From Spirodela intermedia (taxonomy: Eukaryota > Streptophyta > Magnoliopsida > Alismatales > Araceae), in the NCBI GenBank assembly GCA_902729315.2, contig LR746273.1, positions 1,059,001-1,123,000 on the forward strand: a stretch of 64,000 nt of DNA, written 5' to 3'. The notes below the pieces were generated by a model that saw only the letters and a program-made list of their open reading frames with translations, had not been told where the DNA came from and did no database searches. Both the position numbers and the translations under genes were made by a program. Shown piece after piece: positions 1 through 13,400 of the stretch. Numbering within the stretch: the first letter of the stretch is position 1; the number at the start of each line of letters is the position of its first letter.

Positions 1-1010
1 AACCAAATAATCAGCATTGAGACTTCTTGCAGCTTTTCCTGGGATAGTTGATTGCAGCATTTTACATACTGGGTTAGTTTTAGCGCCTTCAGCACTTCTA
101 TCTTTAGTTTCGACATGTGATTAAGGCTATCTATCATCTAAATAGTCTTTTCAATATTCCTTGCGGCAGAGTGCAATAATAAAATGTGATATGAAAGAAA
201 TCGAGGAAAACCTCTAACTTTAGCTTTGGGAAAATTTCTCAGGCGTTCAGCATAACCAGGTTCAACAAATACTGAATATGACCTCCATCAAATTGGAACT
301 AGTCAAATGCAAAACTACTACCAAAATAAATTTGTGAAGGAGATAATCTTGAAGTATATAATGCTCCAACAAACGACATCTGGGAAACCTTGAAACAATA
401 ATCCCACTGTGAAAGACCTAGCTAACATAAAAGATCCCAGTACAGATGTACACACTGAGGCCATCCTTAGCATTCCTTCTGATCTACATTTGTGAACTGG
501 TGTTCATATGCCACAATCCTCCCTGAAGCCCTGGACTTCATCATAATTCAAATGCGAAAATAGACACCAGGTAAGATCATCTCACACAACTGACCAGCCT
601 AAGAATTTAAACGCCACACTACACGATTTCCATCTCGAGAGTATGACCTGAACGATACCAACAAAAATGTCGGGCATTACTGTCAATGAATTCACCAGCC
701 CATATTTCCTACCTCTGCTGGACACAGGACACTGAAGGAAATGCCAGCCTCTACGTGTCTCTGAATTTGATTTCCTTGGTAACAGTCTTGGGACTCTAGA
801 AAGACTGGAGTTACGGACAAAAACCTGCGAATCTCAGATGTATATTGGTCAGCTCAATTAATCCAAGCATACGATATCTGAACGGACTATTCTGCAAATA
901 ATCAAATTGATTTCCCAATCTACAAAATCCATAGAATATGCAGATCTGAGAATTAATTCAAATATCTGTATGTTGTAGGTGGGCTATCCAATTTCTGTAG
1001 ATCAACAAAC
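1..1010. other. left edge, presumed intron or 3' part of ARP4
   Basis: I could not recognise a coding exon in this stretch on either strand. ARP4 upstream of it is still missing its C-terminal half, so these bases are most likely ARP4 intron, with the remaining exons beyond the left edge. The only open frames are short and have no family resemblance. Confidence 0.4.
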
Positions 1011-4000
1011 TTGATTATAGAGTCTTAGATAGCCTTTGCTATGAACTTTAACAACATTCTGAGATGCCATCTGTCGTAGATATTTCATGAAAATAAAAGT
1101 ATATAGCAGGATCTTAAACACTTTTAACTGTTGGAGTAATATTTGTTTTAAATTATATCTATAAATATGGAATACAATAAAAAATGGCATCCAACAGATA
1201 GACCGACAGGATAACTCAACTCTTTGCAGTTACATTAGGATTGAAACTGCCTTCTACATAAAATAAAATAAACACCAAGTAACTACTGTGGAGTATTGAA
1301 GAAAGATCAACCACAAGAAGAGCGAAGAGTTCACAAAAAATGCATCACCTACCTGAAATTCTCCAGGGCGACCCTCTTTTTTTTTAAAAGAATATCTAGG
1401 TCTCAACTGAAAAAAATAAATTCAGTCAATGCCAAATGGAATAATATTAAATCCACAAAAAAAGCATCATCCGTCAAATCCATAAAAGGATACTCACCAC
1501 AATACCCCTGTTTTCCAAACATTTCATCATGCACTCTGTTAGGAATTCCCCTCCAACTGGAGATGTAGCCACAGCCTTCAAGAATTATAAAAACGAAGCA
1601 TGACAAAAATCTGTCAAAACTCATTAAACAAAATGGGTTATCGCATTTATATGCTTATAAATTATTATATTTGTATTATATGATCGGCATTCATAAGCAT
1701 ATTCGTCCTAACCAAAGATGTAGTTCAACAAAAGCAATTAACAGATCCGATAAGCATAATGTGCCAAGAGCTCTAATACCACTTTTATATAGGTACAATG
1801 CCTCGGATTACAGCAATGACATCTTTTTGCTATCCTATCACTTAAAATACACCATCTGTACCACCTCTGCAACGGTAAAGAAATTTAAACTTTCAAGGAA
1901 GCCCCATCGCATTCAAGTCCTGGGGTTTACTAACAAGACTCCACACTTTCTTTAATAGTTTTTTTCCCAATATTAACAAATAGTTTAAAACGCTCTAACA
2001 TAAAATTCAACTTTTCCGTGATTCTCAATTCAGTCTTTATTTTCGTTCCCTTTCTTATGTTCCCTGACAATAATCTCGTACAAACTAAATTTATGCTACT
2101 TTGAATTCCGTATCTTCCTTTTGTTATCTTCAATGTCTGTCATCATTGATTCTATCTTCTATCATTATTCCACAAAAATACCCTTTTTGTTTTTATCTGA
2201 ATGAATTCGCAGTAGGCTCAATTATTCTTAATCTAGAAAGAAGAAGCATACCTTCTGAAGCACATATCCATCATGTACAGCCGCGACTGTAGTTGATCCA
2301 CCCCCACTAAATAAAATAATATATAAGTCAACAGATGTAATGACAACCAAACCAGTCTCAAAGTGTTGTGAAGGAATTGAGTGTAAATATTTCAAAAGTG
2401 AGAGTCATTCAATGATGATCCCGTATCTACATCAAAGAAATGAATTGTGGATATACACACGATGGTACATTAAGCACTCCAATTGCTATTTTCTATCAGC
2501 ATTTTTTTCTCTCCTCTGTCCTTATATAACAATAAAAAAGCATCTATAATGTTCACAAATTGGAGACCTTTTCCGTTTCTACATTGCACTGATTGTTTAG
2601 GGACTCCCAAGCGTCCCAAGAGGAACAAGACAAGTGCACAACAGTCAAATCGTCATCTGAAACAATATGTCATCATGTAGAATTATTAAACTATAATCTC
2701 CACTGATACTCTTACTTATGTGAATAATCTTATTCAAACACGTGTTTCAAAAATAGGAGACCTTTCAAAGTATCAATGCATTTCACTCCGTGACCACACA
2801 GGCTCAATCAGTTTTGGTCCAGTTGATCCACAATTTGGGCAAGAAAGGCTGGGCTGGGGACAAAGGTACAACTTTAGGCTAGATTTGGCTTGCACCAACC
2901 TGCATACTAGCCCAGTCTGTATGGGATAAGTTAATAAATAATAAACCAACTCCTAAAGTAGGGTAAAGTTTTGACGATGTAATTACACTTGAGCAAACCC
3001 CATCCAATTGAGCATTATCCCATACAGGATTTTCCATCTTACTAACTTGTCTACAATGGTCTTCAGAAGCCCAAGATGGACTCTACAAACAGTTAACTCA
3101 ACACACCCAACACAAAAGTTTAATCACTAGCCAGCAGCTATAGATTGCAAAGAAAACTGATTTCATCACCGAATTAGCAGAATCCCAGAGTGATGCCAAT
3201 CACTGCAACTAAGGCGATACTGTGTCACTGCATGTCTAAGTTTTCTCGACTTAAGAAGCTCAATATCGAATTAGAGGGGGAAAATGAGGTCGATTCAGAA
3301 CCAATCTATAGAATTTTTGCATTTACCAAGTGGTGAAGAATAACATTTCTCGTGGAAGCCATCAAAAGGGGATCTAGCCAACAAGAAACCTCAATATTTC
3401 CTGAAAAACCGGTTAAAGGTTTAATCAGTTTAGCCTGTAGTCATCTATTAGGCGACTGGTTGACCATTCATAAGGGGAACCTAAAAGAAAACAGTTAAGG
3501 GCACATAGCAGCCATTGGTTCAGATCAAACAGGTTTACAATGTGAGCCCACAAGAGACCACCTACCTACACCACCAATCCTCCCAGGGGTTGTAGGTATT
3601 TAGGCCCGTGTAACAGCACCCACCGATGACAAAAAGGTCACCAATGTCCCTCTCAAATGGAGTTTCCCAAGTGGGCCCCAGGGTCATGGCGATCTGAATC
3701 AGATTGGACCAAAAAGTTGAATTAGCCAATCTAACGGATTGGAAACCTTTGAAAAATCAAAAACCATAAAACTAGCCCAAAACAATGTGTAACAAGAATT
3801 TCACATGGATCAACTAGTAGTCATCTTTTACAAACAGTTAAATAGGAATAGTCTTTCATCAAACTGACGCGATTAGAAATGACGTTCGGAAAAAATTATC
3901 TCAATTTAGATAATGAATCTAGAATAACTCGAGGCAGAAATAATTGAATGCATAGAACGAAAGGCCCTTCCAAAGTATCTTTCTCCCAATAGACTCTGAC

Positions 4001-7000
4001 GATGGAATATAAATGCTTTCATTCCAAGGTATTTAATCACTGTAGGTTTTGCATTTAGTAAAATGAGCATTTCAAAAACCAGAAGAACATGTTCATCAAA
4101 TTTCTTTAAATAACTGGAAAAATTAAGGATGATCCACACAAAACAAAACTTGACAAAAGAAATGCCAACTGGACTGATCCAGAAATAAAGATGATTGAGA
4201 TCACTAAAAAAAATCCATATTAGCACGTACCTATCCACAACTAAAGAAGTAGCACGACCAGAAGCAAAGGACGTGAGAACCTAGTAATGCAAAGACGAAA
4301 ATGTGAAAAAATGAATTTACAACAATTATTGTGCTCGGAGTCCAGAGTAAAATCTGAAGGAGACAAATAACTGATAACCATTGGAAGTCAGATTCACAAC
4401 AATGAGATAAACTCACAGCATTCTTGGCCAAGAATAAAGCAGGAACTTTATACTTCTCAAACATTATCTCAGCTGTTCTGTTCCAGATTAATAAAAGGAC
4501 GTTAATCATCATTTCTTATCCCAAGAGACAAAACTAAAAGTAATGGAATAAGATGCCCATACAACGTCAAATATGAAATCTAACAAGAAGACAAATGTAA
4601 TTTGCTGGACCTACACAATTAATTTGAATTTAAAGGATAAACATACAGAACAAGCCTGTCATACACAATTATTGTTGATTATTCGCACAATAAGGCCATC
4701 AGCGCAACTTTTGAACTTTATGGCCACAATTAGATAACACCTGAGGAGTATATCTCGGAACAGAATCGAGCTGAATCACTACGCATTAAACTAACTTGGT
4801 TCTAACTCAAGAAAGTATCACATAACAACAAAATCCAGAGTTCACGTTTAGGTCACATCAATTTGGCTCAAGTCATACCTAAAAGGAGATAGGGAGCAAC
4901 ATTCAACTATTAAAATACCAAAGAGAACCAAATCAAGAAAATCAGACAAAAATTATCTCGACTTAAATCATTCCGAATGACCTACTAAAGAAATCCTTAA
5001 TATTCAGAAGGAAATTCTACCCTAACTTTGTTGACACAATAATTTTTTAATTTAAATAAATCCAAGTAAGAACCTCAGACATGTGCGTGTGTGTGTGTGT
5101 GTTTGGATCCCCAAATTTCCCATCTTTTTGTGCATCTTGTGGCACTTTTACAGGGTGAAACTATCGTCCTGATTTGGCTCAGGACTTGAACGATGTCTTA
5201 GGCGTGTAGAATATTTTAGTTTTCCTGGCATGCATTCATTTACCCGGTCTTATTAATAATATTTCTTTATTTTCCTACTTCAGCCATAGTTCACTACGCT
5301 TTTTCTTTCAGACCTATTTTTGATCCCTATGTTACTTTTATCGGATGTAGACTTTTTACATTCATTTCCGAAAATTTTATTTCAATTATCTGTGATAGGG
5401 AAGGTGGGAGGTAGACATATTTCAATTATCGGATGTTGACACACTGAAGTCTCAACGCCATTACAAACAGAAAGAATATGGCATAACAATCATACTTCAT
5501 CATGAAATTTCATAATAGCAAGTTGAATTCTCAACACATTATTGAGGGAAGTATAATCCCTCCATAATGATAATTGACGTGCAATTGGGGAAAACTTATA
5601 ATTAAAGATATTGAAATTACATGAATGTCGGAAATGAGGAGTCAGTAAATTCATGATAATTCACAAGAAGCTAACAATTTCAAGATTCAATGACTGATGC
5701 AATGAATAAGAACACCTTTCTCTTTGTTGTGCACTATTGGATGACGGCTCCGCGAGTAGCATAGGATGTTCTTTTGGATCTATCAAAAGCCGTTCTCTGA
5801 AAAGATGTTTGAGGTAGTCAGGGAAAAAGCAAAGTCAAACAAATGTAAAAAAAATCAATTTGAAGACGAAGTTAAGTACATATAGATGACCTTACAATAA
5901 TGAAAACACAGTCTAGGTTCTGGAGCTTGATCAGGAAAAGTGACATCACCACCCACTTACTTTGTAACTATTATCAACTACAACTGATTTTAACTGCAAC
6001 ATAGTGTGGCAACCAACATGCATTAGATCAATTTGATTGGCTGCTGGTTCATTCAATTGACAATGAAGACCTTGCAAACAACTTGAAAAGTTTATGTTTT
6101 TTATGTTTTGCAAGGCTTCAGGGAAGTTTCTTTCAATTGGCTTACAAAAGCCTAGAATAACCCCCCCTTTTGCCATCCACTATTATCTTGATAATCTAAG
6201 ATCTATATTCCTCAAATGAAATATGGGACCTTGCATCCGCAAAGCCCAGCTCAGTAGTTCCACAGCAATATTACTTCAAATTTGGATTTCCGTTAAGATA
6301 TAAAAATTAGTAATAAGAATGTTACAGTGTATTTTACACATTGGTCGATTAACATCAATAACTCAGCCAAAAATTCTTGATAACTTGCATCTAATAATGT
6401 TGTCCTGGTCCTTCAATGGTTTACCTCATGACACTCCCCAGGACCCACAGCGAACAACCCCATTAGTGCATGCTGATGGTGTTTTGATGAGTAGCCCTCA
6501 CGTCACTTGTTGGAACATACATTTTTCGTTTGTCGTTTGTCATTTGGACATTGATGGTTCAGGATTAAGTCCCTTATCAGACTTAATGTAACAAGTTTCA
6601 CATAGCGCAACTAACAGGCACCTGCTTCAGCAGATTACCCACTTCGTACATCTCAACATGCTAATATCGCCTCCCAAAAGAGTTGCCACATGCCACCACA
6701 GATTAAAGTCGCACATTATATCTTTTTTCAAATGGTTTCTTCAGAACATTCTCGGAAGGTTGAATGCAGTGGGAACAAATTTCTTACATGTTTCTGAGTC
6801 ATTTATCCCAAAAAGGATTCTCAACATCGGAGAGTTGATAAAAACTCAGTCCCAAACAAATGGCTCCAAATCATATTTATTTACTTGAAATAAATCAATT
6901 CAAATGTCACAAAATTGGTTTTTATGCATGCTGCAGTTAAACTATGTTATTTTCTTATGCAGGACAGTTAGTAAAAACTATAGATCAACAATAGCATCCA

Positions 7001-9715
7001 AAGTCTTTTCGCACAGTTGTATTATAATGTGAAACGATGATACTTTAATTTGTTTTATATATTGACTGTGGCATTGAAACTCCCACAGTAAATTCTGTAT
7101 ATTACAAAGTTGAATATACGACCCAACAATATATGGAAAATACATGTTTGAATTTACGCCACAAATGCAAAAATTTGCTCACAATGAGCAGCTACCCTAA
7201 ACTAGTGCAAGCATATGCATGAACAGATATGAGAGTGATAGCAACCTACCCTACCAAGCTCATTGGCCCAAACTAACGATCATGAGACAGATTCGGAGAG
7301 TACATCGCTGATATACCAGAAAGTGCTTTGATCTAATCTTCTTCAGTTCAAAGACCTGACACTGTGGAAATTGCGAGTAATTAGGGATTGGTAGGTTCTG
7401 AATCATGTAAAGTCCAATGGGTCATCTGGAATGAGAGAGAAAGTCAGAAGTATAGGAGGCCCAGTTGCTTGGAGTCAAGAAGAAATGGTGTTTACGGTTA
7501 GTTGTAATAAGGTGAGAGAGAGAGGACCAGGACATTTTTTAACGAGGAAGCTGTGAATTTGGATTGGTAAGATAACTAGAATAGCTGATTCCAACTTGGT
7601 ATAGAGTGGATATTTCACAGAGCGTTTTAAGAGCATGTTGATAATGTACATACCAGTTCACTCTTCTTTTTAATTTTAATGACTGTGATGTGCTAAAAAA
7701 ATTCTACATGAGATGCCGAAGGGGTACTCTGAAATCAAGCACACATTTTAAATGCAAAAACTGAGTCAGCGTGTAGTCTCACTCTACTTTACTGTCCAGA
7801 GGTGAAGTTTCCTTGCCTCCTCTCCTATGTCTTTATGAGACACGGGGAAGGATCTGTCTCTATCTCTTCTGGAAACAACATTTTGTCAACATGCGTTACA
7901 GAGCACCAGTGTGCATCAAAGGGTTCTTCAATTTAAATAGCAACCTGTCATTATTCTACCCCTCAAGCATTGGGGTGCTAGAGTCATAATTGATGAATCT
8001 ATCATTTTCTTAGGGCCAACAGAAAGACCCAGAGTAAGAACCCGAAAGATGCATAGCCCGATTCAACTGTTATAAATCTTCTTAAATACAGTATCAGATG
8101 GATGTGATCTACAAGTGTGTAACAAAATTGTGACTGGGTTTGTTCATAGTAAACTATAATTATAGAAGAAAGAATACACACCTGAAAGCATGGTCCCATA
8201 TATTATCCACAATATCCCAGTCAACAACAATCCCATCCTTTATAGGTGACACCACCTGGTTAAGGATGTGATGAATCAGAATGCCTCTACAGAACAGCGA
8301 AAAATAAATGAACGCAAATTGTTCCAGAGATTGACCTCCATGTAGTCCCGACGATATCCCAATGCTTGAGAACCCACATATAATTTGCGTCTTGATTTTT
8401 CCTTGTCTGATTCAGTTTGTCTACCGTCATTTCGTGGTTCCGAAATGGAATCTGAGTCTTTCTCAGATTTGAGATCATCAACTGCTCCTATCTGATCCAT
8501 GGAACCAACAACCTGAGGTGAAGATAGAAAAGTGAACCATCTTAAGATATTGTTGTGGCATGTGCAATGCATGTGGTTACATTGAAACCCAATCACTCTT
8601 AAGATGTGTGCCCCTGTGATTTGTGCTGATCAGAATCAATTACGCATCAAGATGAGCATTGATTATGCAGCATTTAATCTATGATTATATAGACTAAACC
8701 CCTACGTCCTACTTTCCCTTCTCACACTTAGAATCAGTCAACAACAAAGGAAAGTGCATCATTGCGCCCCAAAATCCTCCCCGATATGTAGACACTTGCC
8801 TTATCTACAATTTTTGCACTTCATGGAGAGGTTGCCAGAATATAAAATTTAATCCCAGAAATGCAGGTAAGAACCTCATTATCATTGAAAATACCCACAA
8901 GGAGGCAATTATGATCCACTGGACGAGTAAATTTAGCAGATTTTTTTCACCCAGAAACTTAGGGAAGCATTGCCAAAAACAAGTGTTAAGCCAAGGATCC
9001 ATAAGACAGATGAAAATCAATCATCTCTTGCGCAACCTTCAATCACTCGTCAAATAAAAAAATTTAGCGTAGAAATATGTTTGAAAAGATCACACCATTG
9101 ACCATCCCTAATATTGCCCAAAACAGTTTATAGTCTGTGAAATGGAACCCGATCAATTCAGTGTAATTCCCGACAATGGTCACTGATAATCCCACAAAAA
9201 ATCTAGTTTCCAGTGCAAAGACTACAAACGTATAAATTAAGTTGATCATTTTCGATGGGCCATTTATTGCTATGCATCAAGGCCATTCATAAATCCCTCA
9301 AACTTTGGCCACAATCTACTCCCAAAAAAATAAACTAACAGTATACTTCAATGTTTCTTTTGAGTACGCGTATAGCGTAACAACAGAATTCAGATGTATT
9401 TTTCAAAAGTTCCACCTCAACTGCAATCACATAACTCTGAAGTCGATACTTACCGATGGAAAAACCGCCTTGGGTGCATCTTCGCCTGCATAACCCGCTT
9501 TGCACGTATGCGACCCAAGGTCGATGACAATTGCCGAGACTTCATCTGCGCGGCAAAAAAATAAAACTCAAAACACGACGTTGGAAAGCTAATAATTGTC
9601 GGTTGTTGAAATTCAACTCATAAACTTCACGTTTCAGATCGCTCGAGTAACACCTGGACTCCAAAAGCCACCACACGTAAGCAGAAAGAACAATGCACTC
9701 ACCCCCTCCATACAT
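1011..9715 (-). CDS. ARP4: actin-related protein 4 (ARP4), 5' part
   Basis: ARP4 is a nuclear actin-fold subunit of the SWR1, INO80 and NuA4-type chromatin complexes. Ten exons join in phase: 9703-9715, 9454-9545, 8336-8512, 8182-8255, 5716-5796, 4417-4477, 4231-4280, 2252-2306, 1498-1575 and 1353-1406, giving 245 codons. The start is fixed by a 13-base first coding exon reading MYGG, which splices to [20 protein letters not shown], the ARP4 N-terminus. Later landmarks are [51 protein letters not shown]...HDGY and [14 protein letters not shown] further 48-base exon at 1011-1058 is in phase but diverged and is tentative. The family is about 440 residues, so the C-terminal part lies outside the window or was missed. 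No stop codon was found. Introns are long (up to about 2.4 kb) relative to the exons. The gene is head-to-head with the proteasome alpha-2 gene. Confidence 0.93.
5085..5104. repeat. (GT)n microsatellite in ARP4 intron
   Basis: A short run of alternating GT inside the large intron between the ARP4 exons at 4417-4477 and 5716-5796. It is simple sequence with no other visible role. Confidence 0.7.
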
Positions 9716-10452
9716 CGTGGAACCCACCCAGGAGGAGCAAGTGAAGGCGGCAAGGAACGACGGAGCAGAAAGATAGAAGGACGACCCTCGATTTGGTCGG
9801 CTTGACGGAACACGAACACGAACACGAGGAAACCCTACCCCCCCACTGGGGAAGGGTCAGCGATGGAAGACCTCTGAGAAAAGAGAAGATCGCTGAACGA
9901 GCACCGGAAGATCCTACTGGCCGAGGTAGACGAAGAATCCCCGGGGTTTTGAACTGACGCAGAAAGCTACTCAGAGCATTAGAAAACCCTCGGTCTTCAC
10001 TCCCACACGATGCCGTTGAAAACCGACTGCTTAATGGATACGGATCCGAAAAAGCCCATTACCATAAATTTTAAATGGGCCTATAAGCCTTCAACGATAG
10101 GCCCATTATTTATGAATGGGCTTGGGCCTCAAAAACATATGGAGAAAGCTCGGTGCGCTATATTGGTCTGGCCCAAGTATTAACATTTTTTATTTTAATG
10201 AGTTATTTCATAAAATATAATATATTACAAAAAAAGAAGGTAATTATTTCGGATATCAGTCTCGGTTTCGGTTTCGGGTGCGAGTGACCGTTAAACAACC
10301 CACCCAAGCTCGGGCGTTTGCCCCCTTCCCAAGTCTCACATATCAGCCGCCCTTCTCCCACAGCTGCTTCCAAGTTCCAGTGGTCATTGGGAGGGCTTTC
10401 TCTTCGGTCTCTGCACCTCGTCGTCCCTCTGGTTCCCCCTCATCGGCACAGG
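9716..10452. promoter_or_regulatory. shared promoter between ARP4 and proteasome alpha-2
   Basis: The two start codons face away from each other across 737 bases. Near the middle are six TGGGCY/RGCCCA motifs: 10053-10058, 10076-10081, 10100-10105, 10117-10122, 10123-10128 and 10170-10175. Such site II elements, bound by TCP factors, are known in plant promoters of growth-related and housekeeping genes. Their location between two divergently transcribed housekeeping genes suggests one bidirectional promoter; that is inference. No convincing TATA box was seen near either start. Confidence 0.7.
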
Positions 10453-13400
10453 ATGGGAGACAGCCAATACTCGTTCTCTCTCACCACGTTCAGGTGCGAC
10501 TCTCCTTCATGCCGTGCTCACAATGTCCTTGTGGTCGCCCAGCCGCTTGGCAGTGACGATGCCAAATTCTGACTCTCTTTTTTATCGTTTTCTTGTGACC
10601 AGTCCTTCCGGAAAGTTGGTTCAGATCGAGTATGCCCTAATGGCTGTTGGATCCGGTCAGACATCTCTCGGTATCAAAGGTAGTTCATGTTTCAGTTGTT
10701 TTCCTCTGGGTACTGTAATATTTCCTCTTCTTTCTTTGTAAACCACTCCCTTGGGATAGGCGTAGACTCACAAATCTTGGCGTTGTTCTGATCGTATATG
10801 TCGATATATAGTCCAGCCCACTGAATCGGGGAGAGCTGTACCAAATAAACATATTCTCCTAGTTTGCCGTGCAAGTGGAGAGCCTTTGAGGGAACTTTTT
10901 TTGGGGAAAAGTGACTACGACGTTTAAATCTGATGCGTATTTCGTAGTTTCAGTTGATGCCATACGAGTTTGTTCGGTAAAGTTTCGTCGATAATCATGC
11001 TGAAGAATCTATCTTCACAGAAAATAATTTAGATTTTCTGTGATTAAAATAGATCATAATTGTCACAAACCTCGACCATTCATGAGCCAAGAGATTGTGG
11101 AAGTAACATAAGTCTGTTATATTCATCGAAGTACATAATGGCGAGGAAAAGGGAGGTACTAATCTCCCTTCTCTGCAGTCCTCCTCCATTCTTCTTCTTC
11201 AGCGATTCCTGATTACCCTTCTCCACTACTAGAGTTTTGCGAACTTTCATATTGAAATAAACATCAGCAATATCAAAAAGACCTTCCTGACAAAAGACTC
11301 TTTGGAAAAAAAAATTGGGGGAGTTGATTTCTTTATTCAGCTTATACAAGCGCAATGAGACAAACAACTTTGAATTATTAAATTTAGCTGGATTTATGGG
11401 GCATTTTCGGTCATGATACACAATCAAGCTCGTCTCTTTGAATTTTTGTTGCTAATATCATGCTAGTCTTTCTATAGCAGTATGTCATTCAACCTTATTT
11501 CAGCTATTATTTGCATATCAAACTAAACATTGCAGCCATAATATATGTATATGAGGGATTTTTTTCTGATAATGTTTACACAATTAGATATTATGTTAGA
11601 TGTTCTAAAGAATGACAAAAAAATTGCTGGATATTTGGCTCTTATATGTTTTGAGTTTTTTTGTGAGATGTCCTTCACTTGAATGTTCCGTTCCCAATGC
11701 GTTTTGTGAATGTGACTTCAGAATTCGTGTGCTGACGGATTGAACTTGAGTTTTTAAAGTGTCTTTTCTTTCAGATCATTATCAATGTATATTTTGAACC
11801 ATTGAATTCATTTAATGACGGTTGCAGCTGCCAATGGTGTTGTCATTGCTACTGAGAAGAAACTACCTTCAATCTTAGTGGACGAAGGATCCGTAAGTGA
11901 CTTTACGAATTGTTTTGATTGAAACTTATCGATTCGGGTTTGTTTTAAATTAATTGAAGATCTGGCTATTTCAAAACATAATTTAATATATTTTATGTTG
12001 TTATTAAATTATAGACAGTTCTTCATTCCATAGATTTTTTTCTTCATGGGCAACATAAAAAACGAATTTAGTGGATGCACAAGATGTACATACTCTTCTA
12101 CACTTGAGCTCATGAATGAAGCATGCTGAATCTTTGATCATCATTTTCATTTGTTTTCTTGTTGTTTAGTCTTTGTCCTATCATCATCTTAGATTTTCCG
12201 TCATCATTGCCAGCATAGTTGTTCTACATAATCATGTCACATCGCATCAGTATGCATTTTGATGCTCTCTTCAATTTCATGTTAGCTGCACTCTTCAAAA
12301 TGTAAGACATTGCAGTAGATTCTGTCGTCTCTAGTATACCGAAATATGATCCCACCCGAAATGGCCTTTGTTTTTATAATTTTTTCGCAGACATTGCATC
12401 AATTTAATTTTCCATCCGTCTCAAATGGATCCAGGTGCCGAGTAATAGTTGCAATAACTGAAATATACTTTATTGTCTTCTTTTTGTGCTGCTCATCTCT
12501 CATATTGTCTACGGGCAAGATAGTTCATACAAATATTCTATTGTTAGCTACAGTGCACCCTCTTTTCTGACTTCCTTTCTATATCGTTCATTGTCCAAAC
12601 GAACACATCTAGTCATTTATTTCTATTACCGTCATTTGAATTTTCGGTACTTCTATTACAATTTTTATATTTTGTCCTTATACAAATATTGGAGTCTGCA
12701 TAAATGCAGGTCCAAAAGATTCAGCTGGTGACAACGAATATCGGAGTTGTGTACAGGTATGGTTTCAGTACTTGCTATAATGGTACAGCTTCTTCCCTTC
12801 ACTGTCCAGTTTGTTTCATTTTCTTGATAAGGTAAGCTATATCTTTAAGCAAGTGTCCACAAGTGCTGACCAGATTATCATTCTCAATGGATGCTTTTCT
12901 TAGTCAGCCCATGGAACTTGGTCCATTAAAAAGTAAATGTGAAGTGAAAGTTTCTTTTCAATGGTTGGCGTTCGAACAGTCATTTGTAATGTTTTCTTAT
13001 AGAATTATCAATAACTCTTTCTATTTTAAACGTGTATAGCTAAAGACTGAGAGGTTAACAATCTGCTATTTAGCTGTATCTTACGGTTGCCTATGTGGTG
13101 TCTGATATGTTTGTTATGTATCATGTTATTGCATGCTTTTGAGTCACCACATACATGTTGCATCGTGTCATAGCCTGCAGTGTGTAGGGGTCGAATGAAG
13201 ACCTTCTCGAAATTATTTTATTATTCCTGTAGACCCGTATGCAGTGTTTACTGGACATGAATCAATTTCTATGTTTTCTGTTAGCTCTTTATTGTCTTCC
13301 TGATACACGTGAAGTTGATTACTGTTTTGCAGTGGAATGGGGCCAGATTTTCGTGTTTTGGTTAGAAAAAGCCGGAAGCAGGCACAGCAGTATCACAGGT

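Noticed and set aside
11080-11427. 115-residue minus-strand ORF in a proteasome intron
   Set aside because: It lies within intron 2 of alpha-2, matches no family I know, and has no splice partners.
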